Shown here in pieces: positions 34,601-46,585 of a stretch of DNA of 64,000 bases (positions within the stretch are counted from its first letter, which is position 1; every line of letters begins with the position of its first letter). A program made the position numbers and the translations under genes. Under the pieces are notes generated by a model. That model ran no database searches, was not told the DNA's origin, and worked only from the letters and a program-made list of their open reading frames with translations. This DNA is from Isoetes taiwanensis (lineage: Eukaryota; Streptophyta; Lycopodiopsida; Isoetales; Isoetaceae): the NCBI GenBank assembly GCA_021234155.1, contig JAJEKV010000502.1:62001-126000 (forward strand), read 5' to 3'.

Positions 34601-35762
34601 TAAGTTTGCTTTTTTGAATGGTGATTTGGAGGAAGAGGTCTATATGACTCAACCTCCAGGAGGAAGGAGCAGCTGGTTTGTCATTTGAAGAAAAGCATTG
34701 ATGGCTTGAAGCAAGCTCCAAGATGTTGGCATGCGAAAAATTAACTTTGGGGGGTTCAAAGTCTGCCAGACCCTCAATCTTTATTACAAATCACATGAAG
34801 GCCGAATGTGCATTGTGGTTTTCTATGTTGATGATTTGATCATCGCAGGAGATGCTGATGTGCTGATTTCTACATTGAAGTTGCAGTTATCTTCGTCCTT
34901 CGAGATGACTGATCTTGGCCTTATTGTTTAGGTGTAGAAGTGTGGGATGGCATCTATCTTTCTCAATGAAAAATATCAAAAGAAATGTTCTGGCTGATGA
35001 TCGTATGCAAGATTGCAAAGGTCGTGGCAAGTCCTTTGATCCGGTGCACAAGGCTTGAGCTTGACTTCGATGGTGAGGAGTGTGATCCCACACTCTGTCA
35101 AAGTTTGGAAGGGGCGTTGATGTATCTCACAGTCACTAGACCTTATATCTCTTTTGTTGTGGGAGTGCTGAGCAGATTCATGAGCAATCCTGGCGCACTT
35201 GGAAGGCTGCTAAAAGATGGCCGGTATATCCCTGAAGGGGACTTCACAGGAAGGTCTCTTTTATCAGAGATCCTCTGATTTTCAGCTGAAAGTCTTTGTG
35301 GATGCCAATCATGCTAACTGTCATGATAGTAGGAGGCCCATAACATGGATGGTCACATTCATAGGGCCTAAGGTGCTGACATGGTTGTCCAAAAAGATCC
35401 ATGTCCAATCAAAGACCACGGTGAGGCAGAATTCAAAGCACTTAGTGTTGGGATACAGGAATTATTGTGGCTTAAACATTTGTGGACAGATCTGCGGGTA
35501 CCTCCATCCTACCAAGATTATATTGTGTGACAACACAAGTACAATCCATCTTGCCAAGGATGCTAAGTACCACCCAAAGACAAAACACCTTGACACCCAC
35601 TTATGTTTTGTCCATGAGCAGATCCAAATGGGAACTTCTCAACTTGTTCATTGCTCCTCACAAGATCAGTTTGCTGATGGCTTTACCAAACCATTAGTTG
35701 GATCTAAGTTCGTCAATGTGAAGGAGAACTTGGGCATGAAGAAATTGCAGCTGAAGGGATAG
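31697..35762 (+). pseudogene. Copia element 2 gag-pol, disrupted
   Basis: Gag starts MDPFKFSQNAKLTNNNYHAW at 31697 and has a zinc knuckle CWNCGEKGQYCKK at about 32380, where the expected His is Gln. A protease-like ILDSWSHGFIS (Gly-Ala of the active site lost) lies near 32565. Integrase traces are LILIDDFSRYTW (33240) and LRSDNGGEYVSNAFDEFL (33365). Reverse transcriptase shows ARLVAKGVAQKKGLDYDEVF, DIKFAFLNGDLEEEVYM and FYVDDLIIAGDAD (34455-34860). The RNase H end has ADGFTKPLVGSKF at about 35674. Many frameshifts and stops make it non-functional. Confidence 0.9.
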
Positions 35763-35822
35763 AAGGATTACCTTGGTTTCAGCTGATTTTCTTTTGTTTA
35801 GTCAGCAACATTTAAGGGAGAG

Positions 35823-36173
35823 TGTTGGAATATAAATATGCTGACTAAGCATAATGTGCTGAAACAGCAGTGGTTCAGCACTTAGCACACAGGTGCTGAG
35901 AAGGTGCTGAAATGTACAGAAGGCAGCACTTTGTCAGCACTGAGCACCGACCCTAAATTAGTGCCGTAATTAGTGGACGATGGTTAAACAATAGACTACT
36001 ATTCTTAGTCTCACATGTTGTATATATTGATTGTACGTTATGTACTATGCAATGCTCAGAAGTAGAGATTGTATTTCCTATTGCTTTTTCTCAATCGAGT
36101 CGTTCTTGTTCTTCTATTCTATCTCTTGAGTTGATCTTGCGAGGTTTGTGCTAGTTTGGCACTAGTTCTATCA
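35823..36173 (+). repeat. 3' LTR of Copia element 2
   Basis: 351 bases, TG...CA ends. U3 contains many GCTGA and CAGCAC words (35840-35950) that the 5' copy has mostly lost. It is followed by the AATTG target duplication. Confidence 0.93.
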
Positions 36174-36471
36174 AATTGCTGATATGATGCTCAGACCAGA
36201 TGAATATAAAGTTAGAGCTAATGCAAGAATATGATTCGAGAGTTAAGTTGCTTGGAAAGGTTGAGAAAATCGAAACCAGGAGGATGTTGGATTGGCAGGT
36301 TGTGTTCCTAAAGCACATTACACAAATTCATTTTCTAAATTTACAGGAGCCTACAGTAGCAACAAAAATCCATATAGCCATTTTAAAATAAGATGTATCT
36401 ATATTTATCAACGGGAAAGTGTAAAACACAGAAAAAATAAAAAATTTCCAAAAATAGGCAAACAACTTACA

Positions 36472-36816
36472 CGTAGTCTTCATTTCGCCGCCTATGTTTA
36501 TTCCAGAAGTATCTGATTGAGGAATGCTGCCATTCAAGTTTGGCTTCAAAAATGGACGTTGTTGATATGCTTCAATTCTTTTTCTGGTAAGAACTCTCTT
36601 CTTCCTTTGAAGCGTCCTTTTTTGTAAAATAGATTGTTTAGGAGCCGGGGAAGAGATTTCATCATCAAGACTCTCCTCATCTCCATCTTCAGAGTCCATA
36701 TTTTCCCTCCTCATCTGAAAATCGTCATCCTCTGTATCTGGTTCAGAACTTGAATATCTCAAAGATCCTGATCTTGCATCTTCAAAATCATCTTCAAAAT
36801 CCTCAATGCCCATCAT
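36472..36816 (-). CDS. Acidic-then-basic exon, unrecognised, possible gene start
   Basis: On the minus strand the frame starts MMGIEDFEDDFEDARSGSLR, is rich in Asp/Glu/Ser, then turns basic (LQKRTLQRKKRVLTRKRIEA) and ends near GGEMKTT at a GTAAGT donor. The clean donor and strong composition suggest a real first exon of a nuclear protein. The next exon would lie at lower coordinates, where Copia element 2 sits at 36173. A downstream exon was not identified. It may instead be part of the CACTA element's second gene. The family is not recognised. Confidence 0.35.
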
Positions 36817-37207
36817 TTTTTATTCAAGACTCTTCCTCTTGTAGCCTCTTCCTCGGATATCTCAGGTGAGGGCCTTTAGATCAAGAACAAGAAAGACTTC
36901 CATTTTCGTTCGCGGTAGAATCCTTTTTCCTTTTTTTCTCAATTCTTTTGTTTTTTCATTTCTTTTATTTTTTTCAATAACGAGGATTTAGTTAGTGTCT
37001 AAGCATTAACTTTCAATGACGAGGATTTATTTAGGGTCTAAGCATTAACTTTCAATGATTTGTAATAGGTAACTATACAAAAGGATCAACATGTATATTT
37101 TATTTTCGTCTAAGCATTAGCTTTTAATAATTTATAATAGGTAACAAAATGACCAACATTTATATTTTAATGATTTATAATAGGTAACTACAAGGACCAA
37201 CATTTAT

Positions 37208-37769
37208 ATGGATCATGTTGATAAGCCCGAAACATTTGAAGAGTTACTTGATGATATTCATCAACATTTGAAATGCCATGGTTGGAGTCGTCAATTGAAA
37301 GAGGTGCGAGACCCTTCTAAATATTTATTTTTAATTTTATTGCATTATTTATTATTGATAGTCTTAAGTGTTGCAGGAAGGTAGAAGTATAGATAATCAT
37401 CAAATATCACAAATGATTCAAGACACCTTCGCACTCATTGATAGTGATTATGGGAGTCACATACCTTCTAGATGGTTAAAAATTTCTTCCTTCCTTCCTT
37501 CCAATGACGATTTTCCAAGTAGCAATGAAAAGGTAAGTCCAGCATGTGAAGGAGATATATTAAATGGTAGAGATCCATTAGATAATAGCCATAATGAATC
37601 TGGAGATCCATTAGATGATGGCCATGATGATTCTTTGAAACCACTATATGACGGAAGTTTATTGACATGCTATCTGCCACACTTTTGATTCTTAATTTAC
37701 AAACTATGCATGGATGGTCAAATGCTAGTCTTGATGGCTTTCTAAAAGTTCTAGGAGGACACTTATTGC
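37208..37769 (+). pseudogene. CACTA TNP2-like transposase, N-terminal part
   Basis: Exon 1 (37208-37303) encodes MDHVDKPETFEELLDDIHQH and ends at a GT donor. Exon 2 starts at 37377 after TTGCAG and reads EGRSIDNHQISQMIQDTFAL. A frameshift near 37655 leads to SATLLILNLQTMHGWSNASL and FLKVLGGHLL, the region before the TNP2 domain where family members carry the similar LNGWSN motif. Coding sequence stops at the LINE target site and continues at 43378. Confidence 0.8.
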
Positions 37770-38747
37770 GCAAGATGCATATTGGATGATACCTTGGGAT
37801 GGCGCAGCCCACATGCTAGGGTTTTGGTGCCGATTCAGTTTGAGATATCTCCCTCCTCGGGTGTCCGTTTCCTGCGATTCTTGGTGCGTTGGAAAGCTTG
37901 CGCAGTGAACTTTCCAATGCTGTATGGCATCAGGTGGTTTTTGTGCTGCTTCAGTCCCGGAATTGGGATCCTCCATTTCGGCCTCCATGGTCACCTCCAC
38001 CGGTATGCATTCTTGCTCGCAATTTTCTGCCTCTTTGGCCTCTCCAGTGCTACCTCCTAATTCTCGCCTCAATCCACGTGCATATGCCCCTGCCTCTATG
38101 GATTTGCAATTCCCTCCTCTCTCTTTGCCATGTACTTACGCTTACGTCTCTCTTCCTCCTCCCTCCACCTCGCCCCAACTTCGGCCCCTCTCTTGCCTCC
38201 CATCCTCTTGGGCCTCTTACCATCTCCTCCTCTTCCCTCTGCTTCCTTTCCGCCTCTAACACTTTGTTGCTCGAGTATCACAAATGCGCTTTCGTTGATT
38301 GGATTGCTTGGTGACATGACATCCGGGTGTGTCGCGTTCACTGGTTGTCTGCGCGGCGGTGTCTCTTATGATGGAGAATAACAAAAGAGAGGTGTGCGAA
38401 TATATGAAAGAGCTGCAGGGTCTTGAAGATAGAAGGGATATTCAACTGCCTCCTAATAACGTGTTCTATGAAGCAGAGGTTTGTTCTAGTGCCTTCACTC
38501 AGGCTGGTGTCTCGGTTGTAGAGATAGATCATAGCGTCCACTTGCAAGGTCTGCACAATCTAATGTCCCATGCGGTGGTATGTCATTTCACTGGTCAGTT
38601 CCTTGATCTCAAGAGGATGGGATTTTGGTTAGAACAACATCTGTAAAAGTTGGGATTGCCTCCGCATGAGTCCCTGAAAGTTTTGGATAGGCAAAACAAT
38701 TATTTCTTAGTGATGTTGAATTAAGCCTATTCTTTGTTGATAAACTA

Positions 38748-39383
38748 GTGGAGTGTGGAGTGGATCCTTTGTGGGGGCATTATCTCTTGTATCAGGTATA
38801 CACCCCTAGATTTCTTCCTAATAAGTTTGGTGCACGTCGTATGCCTTGCTGGTTTGCATTGGAGGACTTCCCAATTGAGTTGCAGGTTCCGGACTTCTTA
38901 GTCTCCATTGCCAATGGATTAGGGTTGCACCTTGCTCATTCGATTACCAATGGTCCTCGTATTTGTATTTCCCTTCCTGCTGAGTCTGTGGTTGTGAAAA
39001 GTGGTCCACTCTTTTTTAAATATAAATTATCTTTGCTTAACGGCCTAGAGCTTGCCAATATGTTTCCTGATGTTAAGGCCTTCTCTGCTTATCGTGTGCG
39101 CAGACCCTCCATTCCCATCCCTCCTCCTACTTCTGTCTCCCCTACTTCTACTTCCCCTGCTGCCATCCCTACTCCAACCGCTCCTGCACCTGTCCTTGCC
39201 ATCACCCCTTCTTCGTCTTCTACCCTAGCCATTGGCACACTCCCTGCAGCCCATAATTGTCTTTCTTCTGACCAGCAAGAGAGGCTGGACATGATTGCAC
39301 GCAAGCAAGAGCGCATTGAAGAAGAATGGTCCATTGCCCGCATGAAAAAAGCCGCTCGGAGGAGGAATAGCCTTGCACCATAG
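38748..39383 (+). pseudogene. LINE 2 ORF1, plant L1 type
   Basis: The open stretch contains the DUF4283-like pattern LGHYLLYQVYTPRFLPNKFG-like opening (WGHYLLYQVYTPRFLPNKFG), then MPCWFALEDFPIELQVPDFL, typical of plant L1 ORF1 proteins that coat the RNA. A Pro/Ser/Thr-rich linker follows (39100-39240), then a charged helix QQERLDMIARKQERIEEEWS. Coding upstream of 38748 (from about 38370) continues the domain in other frames (DRRDIQLPPNNVFYEAEVCS), so the gene is frameshifted. Confidence 0.7.
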
Positions 39384-39544
39384 CCTTATGCATCTGCTTC
39401 CCCTAACCCTGTTGAACCAACTCTCCTCGCCACTGTCACTACGTGTCCAATAGCATCGCAACCACGTTGGGCTGATCAAGTGGAGAATGAGTCTCATATA
39501 CAAGTTGATATGGACTTAGAACATCCTCCACATCCACCTGATCA

Positions 39545-42500
39545 ATGAAGTTAATCTCCTGGAATGTGCGGGGGGTTGCCTCCTCCCCTACTAAAAGGAA
39601 CAGGTTGTCCATGGCCCTGACTAGGTGGGAATCAGATTTCATTTGTTTGCAAGAGCATAAATGCAAGAAAGAGGATGGCTACAAAGTTGCTGCAGTAATC
39701 AATAGGCAGTACAATGTTCTGATGGCGGCCGCAGACTCGGCAAAGGCTGGTATCCTTACGGCATGGAGGAGGACTATTACTGTGTCATTACTCAGGTTGA
39801 CAGCTTTGGTCGGTGGATCATAGTCAAGTGGTTTGATAAAGGGCAAGAATGGGGATTGGTTAATGTGTATGCGCATAATCGACCACGTCAGAGAGGCGCA
39901 TTGTGGACTTCTTTGTGTTCCAAATTACTGAGGTTAGGTTCCCCTGTTGTCTGGATCATGGTGGGTGATTTTAACATGGTTGAGCTTGAGCAAGACAGAT
40001 GTGGCAGAGGTGCAGAGATAGTGTAGGGCTTTGAACGGGAGCAATGGCACTGCTTAATGCAAGATTGTGGCTTCATAGAAGTTGAGGGTCCCTCAAGTTT
40101 TACTTGGTGTAATGGCTGGTTGGGTGGTGGTAGAGCATATGCAAGACATGATAGAGGCTACTATAATGCTTTGGTAGCAACCCTGTTGCCTGCTTTTCAT
40201 CGTGAGAACCTGTTGAATACTGCGATTTTTGACCATAATCCACAGTATTTCTCTTGCTCTCATACGGTGATGCATGCTACCTCTAAGACATATTTCAAGC
40301 TGAATACATTTTTCTTGAAGGATGATGATTTTTTGGCAGGCTATAGACAGGCGTGGTTCACTTCTTTCTATCGACACAGGGGCATGGTAGGTATTGTTGA
40401 TGCTCTCGCTGCTGTGAAGTCTTTTGCTAAAGGTTGGGGTCGTGAACGGGCTTCTGCTAACCGGAGCCTTCTGCTGGCTCTTTATCGACATCTTGAGGCA
40501 TGCATGTCTGTGCCCCATCAGATGGTCATGTGGAGAAGCAAATTTTGTGTAGCATTCGGCAGATGGAATCTGAACAGGTGCAATTTGCTCACATTAAAGC
40601 TGGGTTGCAATGGTTCAAGAAGGGAGATCGGGTAACGTGTTTTTCTTGGATTTTGCCAAAACAAGAAAGCTAGCTGCATCTCTCTTGATCTCTGCATTCG
40701 GGATGGGCGTGTTGTTTCAGATCCGGTGAGCTTAGAGGCTTTTTTGCATAATTACTTTTCAGCTTTCTTTCTTCCTTTCGGCGTCTTCCTTTTCATCCAG
40801 ATTTTCAAGCGGCCTTGTTTAGAAGATTCATCCTATAGTCATCAATGAGCAAATGGCCACTTTAGAGAATTTGAATCAGAGAATAATTTAGCCGAGGCCA
40901 CATTTTCTCTCAAGAGGGCAAGTGTCCGTGTCTTGATGGTATTCCAATGGAGTTTTTCCAGAGTATTGGGATTGGCTTGGTGCAAATGTGTATGATGCTT
41001 TCAAGGATTTTAAAAAGAGAGGCACTGGACAAAATCCTCAACTCTGGGTTGCATTTCCTTATTCCAAAATGTAAGGATCCTCTTCCATTTCAGATTGGCC
41101 CCATTACTTTGTTGTCCTCGTGTGTACAAGATCTTTGCTAAAGCTTTTGCTCGGAAGCTTTGTGGCGTGCTTACCGAGTCCATCTCTTCCACACGGTCGG
41201 GTTTTTCTGCCCACGGAGTGTATCTTGAATAATGTGACAAACAGTATATGAGGGTCTCTATTGGGCTAGAATGCATGGTTACCCCATTGTATACTTGAAG
41301 CTGGATTTTGCAAAAGCATATGAGCGTTGTTGGTGGAGTTTCCTGGAGCGATTGCCTTTTACGCCTTGGTTTTGGTGCCCGCCAATAAATGGATGTTATG
41401 AAACTTCATTATTCTCGCTTTCGTTCTTGGTTCTTTTTCAAGGAGAACCATCAACATTTTTTAGATGGGGACGTGGCATTTGCCAAAGGCTGTCCTTTGG
41501 CAATTATTTGCTTTTACAATTGTGGCGAGAGATTCTTTCTCGTGTATGACACTTTCTTGTTCTTAATGGCCGATGGGCAGAAATTTGCGAATGCCATTTC
41601 CTTGTTGGACAGATTTCTCTTTGGCTTCCGGTATCTTTGTGGGGTGGCAAAGTGTACTGCCCTCAGGCCCTAGACTCTCCAAAGGTGCCGTCTTCGGTTT
41701 GCATTTCCATGGAAGGTTCTTCCTCATGGGAAGGCAACTAAGCTTCTAGGCATTCCAGGTTGGTATACACCTCTCATCCGGACGCGCGTGGGATGTCATT
41801 ATTAAGGGGTTGGAAAGGCATTTGTTACGGTGGTCCACGGCTAAGTTATCCATGGCTGGTCGCGGTAATAGCGTGGCAAAGTCGGATTCGAAAGTGGTAC
41901 ACATGTCTACATGGCATCCATCTTGCCGGGCACCGCAGTGCAAAGATGACTCATTGTTCATCTTGTCGGGAACTTCATCCGGGTGGCAATCAAGAAGGGG
42001 CTGATGTTAAAGTTAGTTGGGCGGTGCATTATGCCTAAACTTTTGTGGGGTCGGGGATGATTCACTTTCTTCTCGAACAACGTGCTGATTTTTAAGTTTA
42101 TATGGCGATTCTCAATAATGCCGATAATTCTCCGTGTCTGCGTCTCATTCACGGTCTTTCTGAGATGTGCATTTCCTTTGGCTCTCCATCCATTAAGCCT
42201 CTCCTCCCATGGGCATTATTCTATCCACTTTCTCCATATCCTAATGCATCTCCTTTCCTCAAGGGGTTGTTAGTTGCTTGGGAGATCAGGCACTTTGTTT
42301 GATTCCATTCAATGGCCCACAATGATCCTACCCAGTTGTTGGTGGATCCCTTTGGGTGATGGCTAGCTGATTGTCCCCTGGTCTCTTCTCGGTCCATCCA
42401 TTGGCGCTTAACGCGTCGAATGGCATGAGATGTGCTCACATTATCCGCATGGTATAATAAGACAAGATTGTTGACGTGGAATGAGTTCAAATTGAAGTTC

Positions 42501-42930
42501 CTTCTCCTTCGTTGGGACCGGGGCATTTGGGAAAAAGTAGTTGCTACACTTCCTCCACACCCATAAGACGTGGCTCCCCTCACGGGTGGTTCATGGCAAG
42601 GTGTTAAGGAGGAGCACCGGTGCACTTTCGATGTATGTGGTCCCCGCTTCATCCCGGTGTTGCCTTCATCGCCAAAGTGGCCTTTAGTTATCCCCGAGCC
42701 TCATCGAAAAAGCGTCCGGGCGATGGGTATGGAATAAATTGCTTCATCCTAAGCTATCCATTTTATGGTGGCAGATCACTCATAGATGCGTCTTGTAAAC
42801 ACTGCTTGTTGTTCATCGATTTGGCCCGTAAGTCTCTCTCGTGATCCGCCCTCTTTGCATGCAAGAGGGATGAGATAATTGAGCACTGCTTTTTCTTGTG
42901 TCACCATGTTCGACTTGCCTGGCAGTGGCT
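39545..42930 (+). pseudogene. LINE 2 ORF2: endonuclease and reverse transcriptase, decayed
   Basis: It starts MKLISWNVRGVASSPTKRNR with the endonuclease asparagine and FICLQEHKCKK with the metal-binding Glu. After a frameshift come VNVYAHNRPRQR and IMVGDFNMVELEQDR, then SSFTWCNGW. Reverse transcriptase traces include GIPMEFFQSIG-like sequence (40940), KLDFAKAYERCWW (41290), and FAKGCPLAIICF in place of the usual RQGCPLSP (41475). Next come the post-polymerase region KLSMAGRGNSVAKS (41840) and a zf-RVT end near 42740 (KLSILWWQITHRC). Many stops and shifts are present. Confidence 0.8.
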
Positions 42931-43377
42931 TTTGAGTCTTTTCCATTGTGACTTGAATAGTCAGCAGGTCCTATTGTCAGTCTATCCTAGTTCTTGGGAC
43001 AAGTTGATAAAGAGGGCTTTCCATTTAGCATCTGCTTGGATCATCTGGTCCATTTGGAAGAGATGAAATCTCCTCATCTTCAAGGGACAGATCTTTTCAG
43101 ATATGCAAGTGCTTAGCGATGCCCGTAGTCGCATTGTGAAGGTGTACACAAGTGTTCTTCCTTAAAGGATGACATCAAAAGTGTCATTTGGGAGCAATAT
43201 CTTCAGATTCACACCTACTCATAGCAAACAGTTGTGGTGTTCTCTGCTTTTCTATGTTATGTATGTGGTGGGTAGTGTTGCTCTAGTGGATATCTTCGCC
43301 ACTGGGTTTTGAGTCCCCCATGTACTCTTTGTATTCTTTTGAGTAATAAAGGTCCACGTTCATTAAAAAAAAAAAAA

Positions 43378-45660
43378 ACTTATTGCCCAAGGAAAGCTTA
43401 TTGCCACGATCATCCTATTATGCACAAAAAATGATGATCTTGGTCTAGAATATGAATCTATTCATGCTTGCCCAAATGATTGTGTTCTTTATCGGGGGGA
43501 GTATGCTCATCTGGACTCTTGCCCAAATGAAAAATGCCAAGGAAGTCGATGGGGTAAAAACGGCAAACTTAGTGCGCGTAAAGTTGTGCGTTACTTCCCT
43601 ATCATTCCTCGACTATTAAAATTGTATAAACACCCATCAATGGCAAGACACGTGACATGGCATGCTAACAATATAAGCACGGATGGCATATGTCGGTATG
43701 TCTTGAATTCACCAGCATGGCATCACATCAACAATAGGTGGCCTGACTTTGCTGAAGACCCTCGCAACGTCAGATTTGGATTGGCATTTGATGGTGTAAG
43801 TCCATTTAGCGAGATGAGGTCTAACTGGAGTACTTGGCCAGTTATGTTGATCAATTACAACATTGAGCCATGGTTAGCCACGAAGCTACATTTCATTATG
43901 TTGATATTATTGATTCCTGGACCGCAGACCTTCCTCAAAAATTGATGTCTACATGCACCTTATTGTGGAAGATTTCTATAAGCTTTGGGAAGGAGTCAAA
44001 GCAAGTGACTTCAGCAGGCCAGCTTTGGAGAGAGAATTCACTTTGCGTGCGATGATCATGTGGACCATACATGATTTTCCTGCTTATGGTTTACTAGCCG
44101 GATGTGTAACCCATGGATATTGAGCATGTCCCTTGTGTGGACCTGATATTCATGTTCGTAAATCTAGCAGTCTTAGAAAATTTATTTATGCAGGCCATCG
44201 CCGATATCTTCCTGTTGATCATAGTTTCCGAAAAATGAAAACGTTTGACGGAAATATTGAATCCGGAACACCTCTAAATCTTGTGACGCCTAGTGATATA
44301 CGGAAATGGATTGAGGAAAAGGAAGAATGGAGAAAATTGTCTAAAAAGAAAAATGGAAACGCCTTTCTATATTTTACGACCTTCCTTATTGGGAGGTATG
44401 TTTTGCTTGTATACGCTTTTCGTTACTTGTATCTTTACATGCAATTTATATATATTATACCATGTTACTTTGTATTACAGTATCTTCTTATTCGAACACA
44501 TTGGATGCAATGCATGTGGAGAAGAATGTCGCTGAAAATCTAGTTAAGACAATACTTGGAGATGTTGACAAGGACAATGAAAAGGTACGAGAAGACATGA
44601 AAGAGGTTGGAATACGAGAGTCCCTTTGGTCCCAATCACAAAACGGTAAAGTGGTTTTACCTCATGCTCCATATGTTCTTACAAAAGAGGAAAAAGAAGC
44701 TTTCTTTACTGCTATACATAGTGTGAAACCTCCAACAGGATTGTCCTCCAACTTTAAAAAATGTGTTGCAAATGGAAAGCTGGAATCCATGAAATCGCAT
44801 GATTATCATATTTTTCTTTAATAGTTCCTTCCTTTGGCTATACGTGGATGTCTAGGGGAACGAGAAAGAATGTCAATTGTAAGATTAAGTGCTTTGTTTA
44901 GGCAAATTACTGCAAAAGAAATTCACTTAAGTGAGATGAGTACCCTAAAGTTGGAAGCAGTGAATGTGTTATGCTTGCTTGAGAAGCATTTTTCGCCATC
45001 ATTTTTCACGATTATGACTCCTCTCATCATACATATAGTTGAAGAAATAGCTATTTGTGGGCCCGTGACTGTACGATGAATGTACCCTATTGAGAGATTC
45101 CTAAAATACCTTAAGTAATATGTTCGTAACATGGCACGTTCAGAGGGATCCATTGCTGAAGTGTACATAATCACTGAAGCTATGATTTTTACTACAATGA
45201 AAGAGGACAAGAATCTTGAATATAGGTTTGTCGAGTTACATGTAGATAACAATGTTATTATAGTGTAGTTAATTACCCTACTCACTATTTTTTAATATTG
45301 TTTTATTTCTTTTTATGTTTTACAGGTTTGTCTTGGTTCATCGCATGTAGTGCTTTTGCAATGTCATTGGTATAGGCCTGATATTGTTGGACAATGAGCA
45401 TCAACAAAATTTGACAAGTATGGCTTTCAACTAGTGGATAGTACAAAGGCTGCATACAAAGCTAATTCAAGTTCTCAACCTATGTCTTTCCAGAACATGT
45501 CCAACAGGTAAAACTACATAGCAATACTTTCTTGATAATTGTGTACGAAATGCATCTATACATTGCAGGTGTTCTATTTTGATGATCCAAATAGTCCAGG
45601 TTGGTCTATTTGCTTCGAAACCCATCTCGTAGATGGGCTACTTCTGATGATGAACGTGAA
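43378..45660 (+). pseudogene. CACTA TNP2-like transposase, central and C-terminal parts
   Basis: The trace resumes with LLPKESLLPRSSYYAQK. The hallmark EYESIHACPNDCVLYRGEYA zinc-finger-like region follows, then SARKVVRYFPIIPRLLKLYK, RHVTWHANN, DPRNVRFGLAFDGVSPFSEM and WSTWPVMLINYNIEPWL (43460-43890). Downstream parts show a DUF4218-type LERFLKYLK-like stretch (YPIERFLKYLK, 45090) with YVRNMARSEGSIAEVYII. An intron near 45286-45326 leads to a DUF4216-like end (VFYFDDPNSPGW, about 45570). The family moves CACTA elements by cut and paste. Frameshifts and stops show it is inactive. Confidence 0.85.
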
Positions 45661-46079
45661 AGTGGTATAGATAATTGACTTCTAACCGTATCGCAACTTG
45701 ATGTTGATTTCCACACATATTCTATGATTATCCATTCTTAATCTCTATAGTGAAAAGGCTTCCGCCCAATTCCATTTCACACTTTTATGTATTGTAACTT
45801 GATTCTTGATTTTAAAGAAGAAAATTAGGGAAAGTTTGTTTTGCTTTTAGTGATATTGATGGTTTATATATGCGTTTCAAGTAGCCTTGTCTCATAACTG
45901 TCAAAAGCAAATTTGTTCAATCAAATTCATTTAACTTCGTTTATATCCTCCTCTCGCCTCTCAAAGGGATTATACAATGCGTTCTTATACTTGTCGTTTA
46001 TTCTTAGTTAATGATAAAAAAAACATGATTATGTGGGCAAAGGATTAAATTTTGAACGAATGACAAAACAACTATTTGA

Positions 46080-46390
46080 ATAAATGTCATTTACACATAC
46101 GCAAATGGCACAAAAAAAGGGCACTTGCATGACTGTTAGATGGCACTTTTAAATGTGCCAATTGTTTTGAGCAAATGGAAAAATTCTGAACACACTTTGA
46201 TGGCAAATAGAAGACACTTACATAAGTGAAATTTATTACTACACACATGGCACAATCATCCAACACTTATAGGGCACTTATATGGCATTTATTAATTTGC
46301 TTTTTATACCGGTTCGAAGGGCAAAATTTGAAGGACACTTAAATAGCCCATAGATGACACTAATTTATGTGCCAATTGACGGAATACCTA
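46080..46390. repeat. CACTA 3' subterminal repeat region
   Basis: Short words ATGGCAC, GGGCACTT and their inverse GTGCCAAT recur at 46104, 46120, 46142, 46157, 46244, 46271 and 46371, in both orientations. Arrays like this bind the CACTA-encoded DNA-binding protein in known elements. Confidence 0.5.
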
Positions 46391-46585
46391 CAATAGACTA
46401 AAAGTTATGTACTGACAGAGTTTTAAAAGCCTCATTTGGAAGAAAACCCTTGAAAAATAGAATCAATGCCTTGGTTTTTGAGCAAAACTTGTAAAAAAGC
46501 TTGAATCAGAAACGCGTGCAACCAAATTGATTGTATAAAAGCTTGATTCAGGGAAAAAATCCATGGAAAGTAGGATTGCGTACCT

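Larger units (their letters stand above)
31012..36173 (+). mobile_element. Copia LTR retrotransposon 2, complete ends, decayed coding
   Basis: The 5' LTR is 31012-31367 and the 3' LTR is 35823-36173, both starting TGTTGGAATATAAATATG and ending TAGTTCTATCA. The 5-base target duplication AATTG lies at 31007-31011 and 36174-36178. A primer-binding site (TGGTATCGACGC, 31368-31379, a variant of the initiator Met tRNA site) follows the 5' LTR. A purine tract (AAGGGAGAG, ending 35822) precedes the 3' LTR. Gag and pol are broken by many stops. The two LTRs are close to identical in their right two thirds but differ strongly in the left third. Confidence 0.95.
37770..43377 (+). mobile_element. LINE 2: L1-type LINE inserted in the CACTA transposase
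   Basis: About 5.6 kb, ending in a poly(A) tract at 43364-43377 preceded by a plausible 3' untranslated region with GAGTAATAAAGG. The flanking duplication is ACTTATTGC (37761-37769 and 43378-43386). Removing the insert and one duplication joins the CACTA frame GGHLL to PKESLL. It carries an ORF1 and an endonuclease/reverse transcriptase ORF2 of the plant L1 type, both decayed. It appears close to full length because a GC-rich 5' region precedes ORF1. Confidence 0.9.
36830..46400 (+). mobile_element. CACTA (En/Spm) transposon, split by LINE 2
   Basis: A TNP2-type transposase starts at 37208, is cut at 37769 by a 5.6-kb LINE, and resumes at 43378. It ends near 45660, followed by a stretch with scattered short direct and inverted words typical of CACTA subterminal regions. 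Between 36960 and 37207 there are about four copies of a TCTAAGCATTAACTTTCAATGA / TTATAATAGGTAACTA pair, which may be the 5' subterminal repeats. The CACTA terminal inverted repeat itself was not found, so both ends are estimates. Confidence 0.75.

Noticed and set aside
36328-36471. Extension of the 36816 minus-strand frame down to 36328
   Set aside because: A clear GTAAGT donor near 36472 and the change to hydrophobic AT-rich codons show that the rest is intron.
38050-38341. Glu/Arg-rich frames on the minus strand
   Set aside because: They are antisense to the CT-rich 5' region of LINE 2; no independent support.
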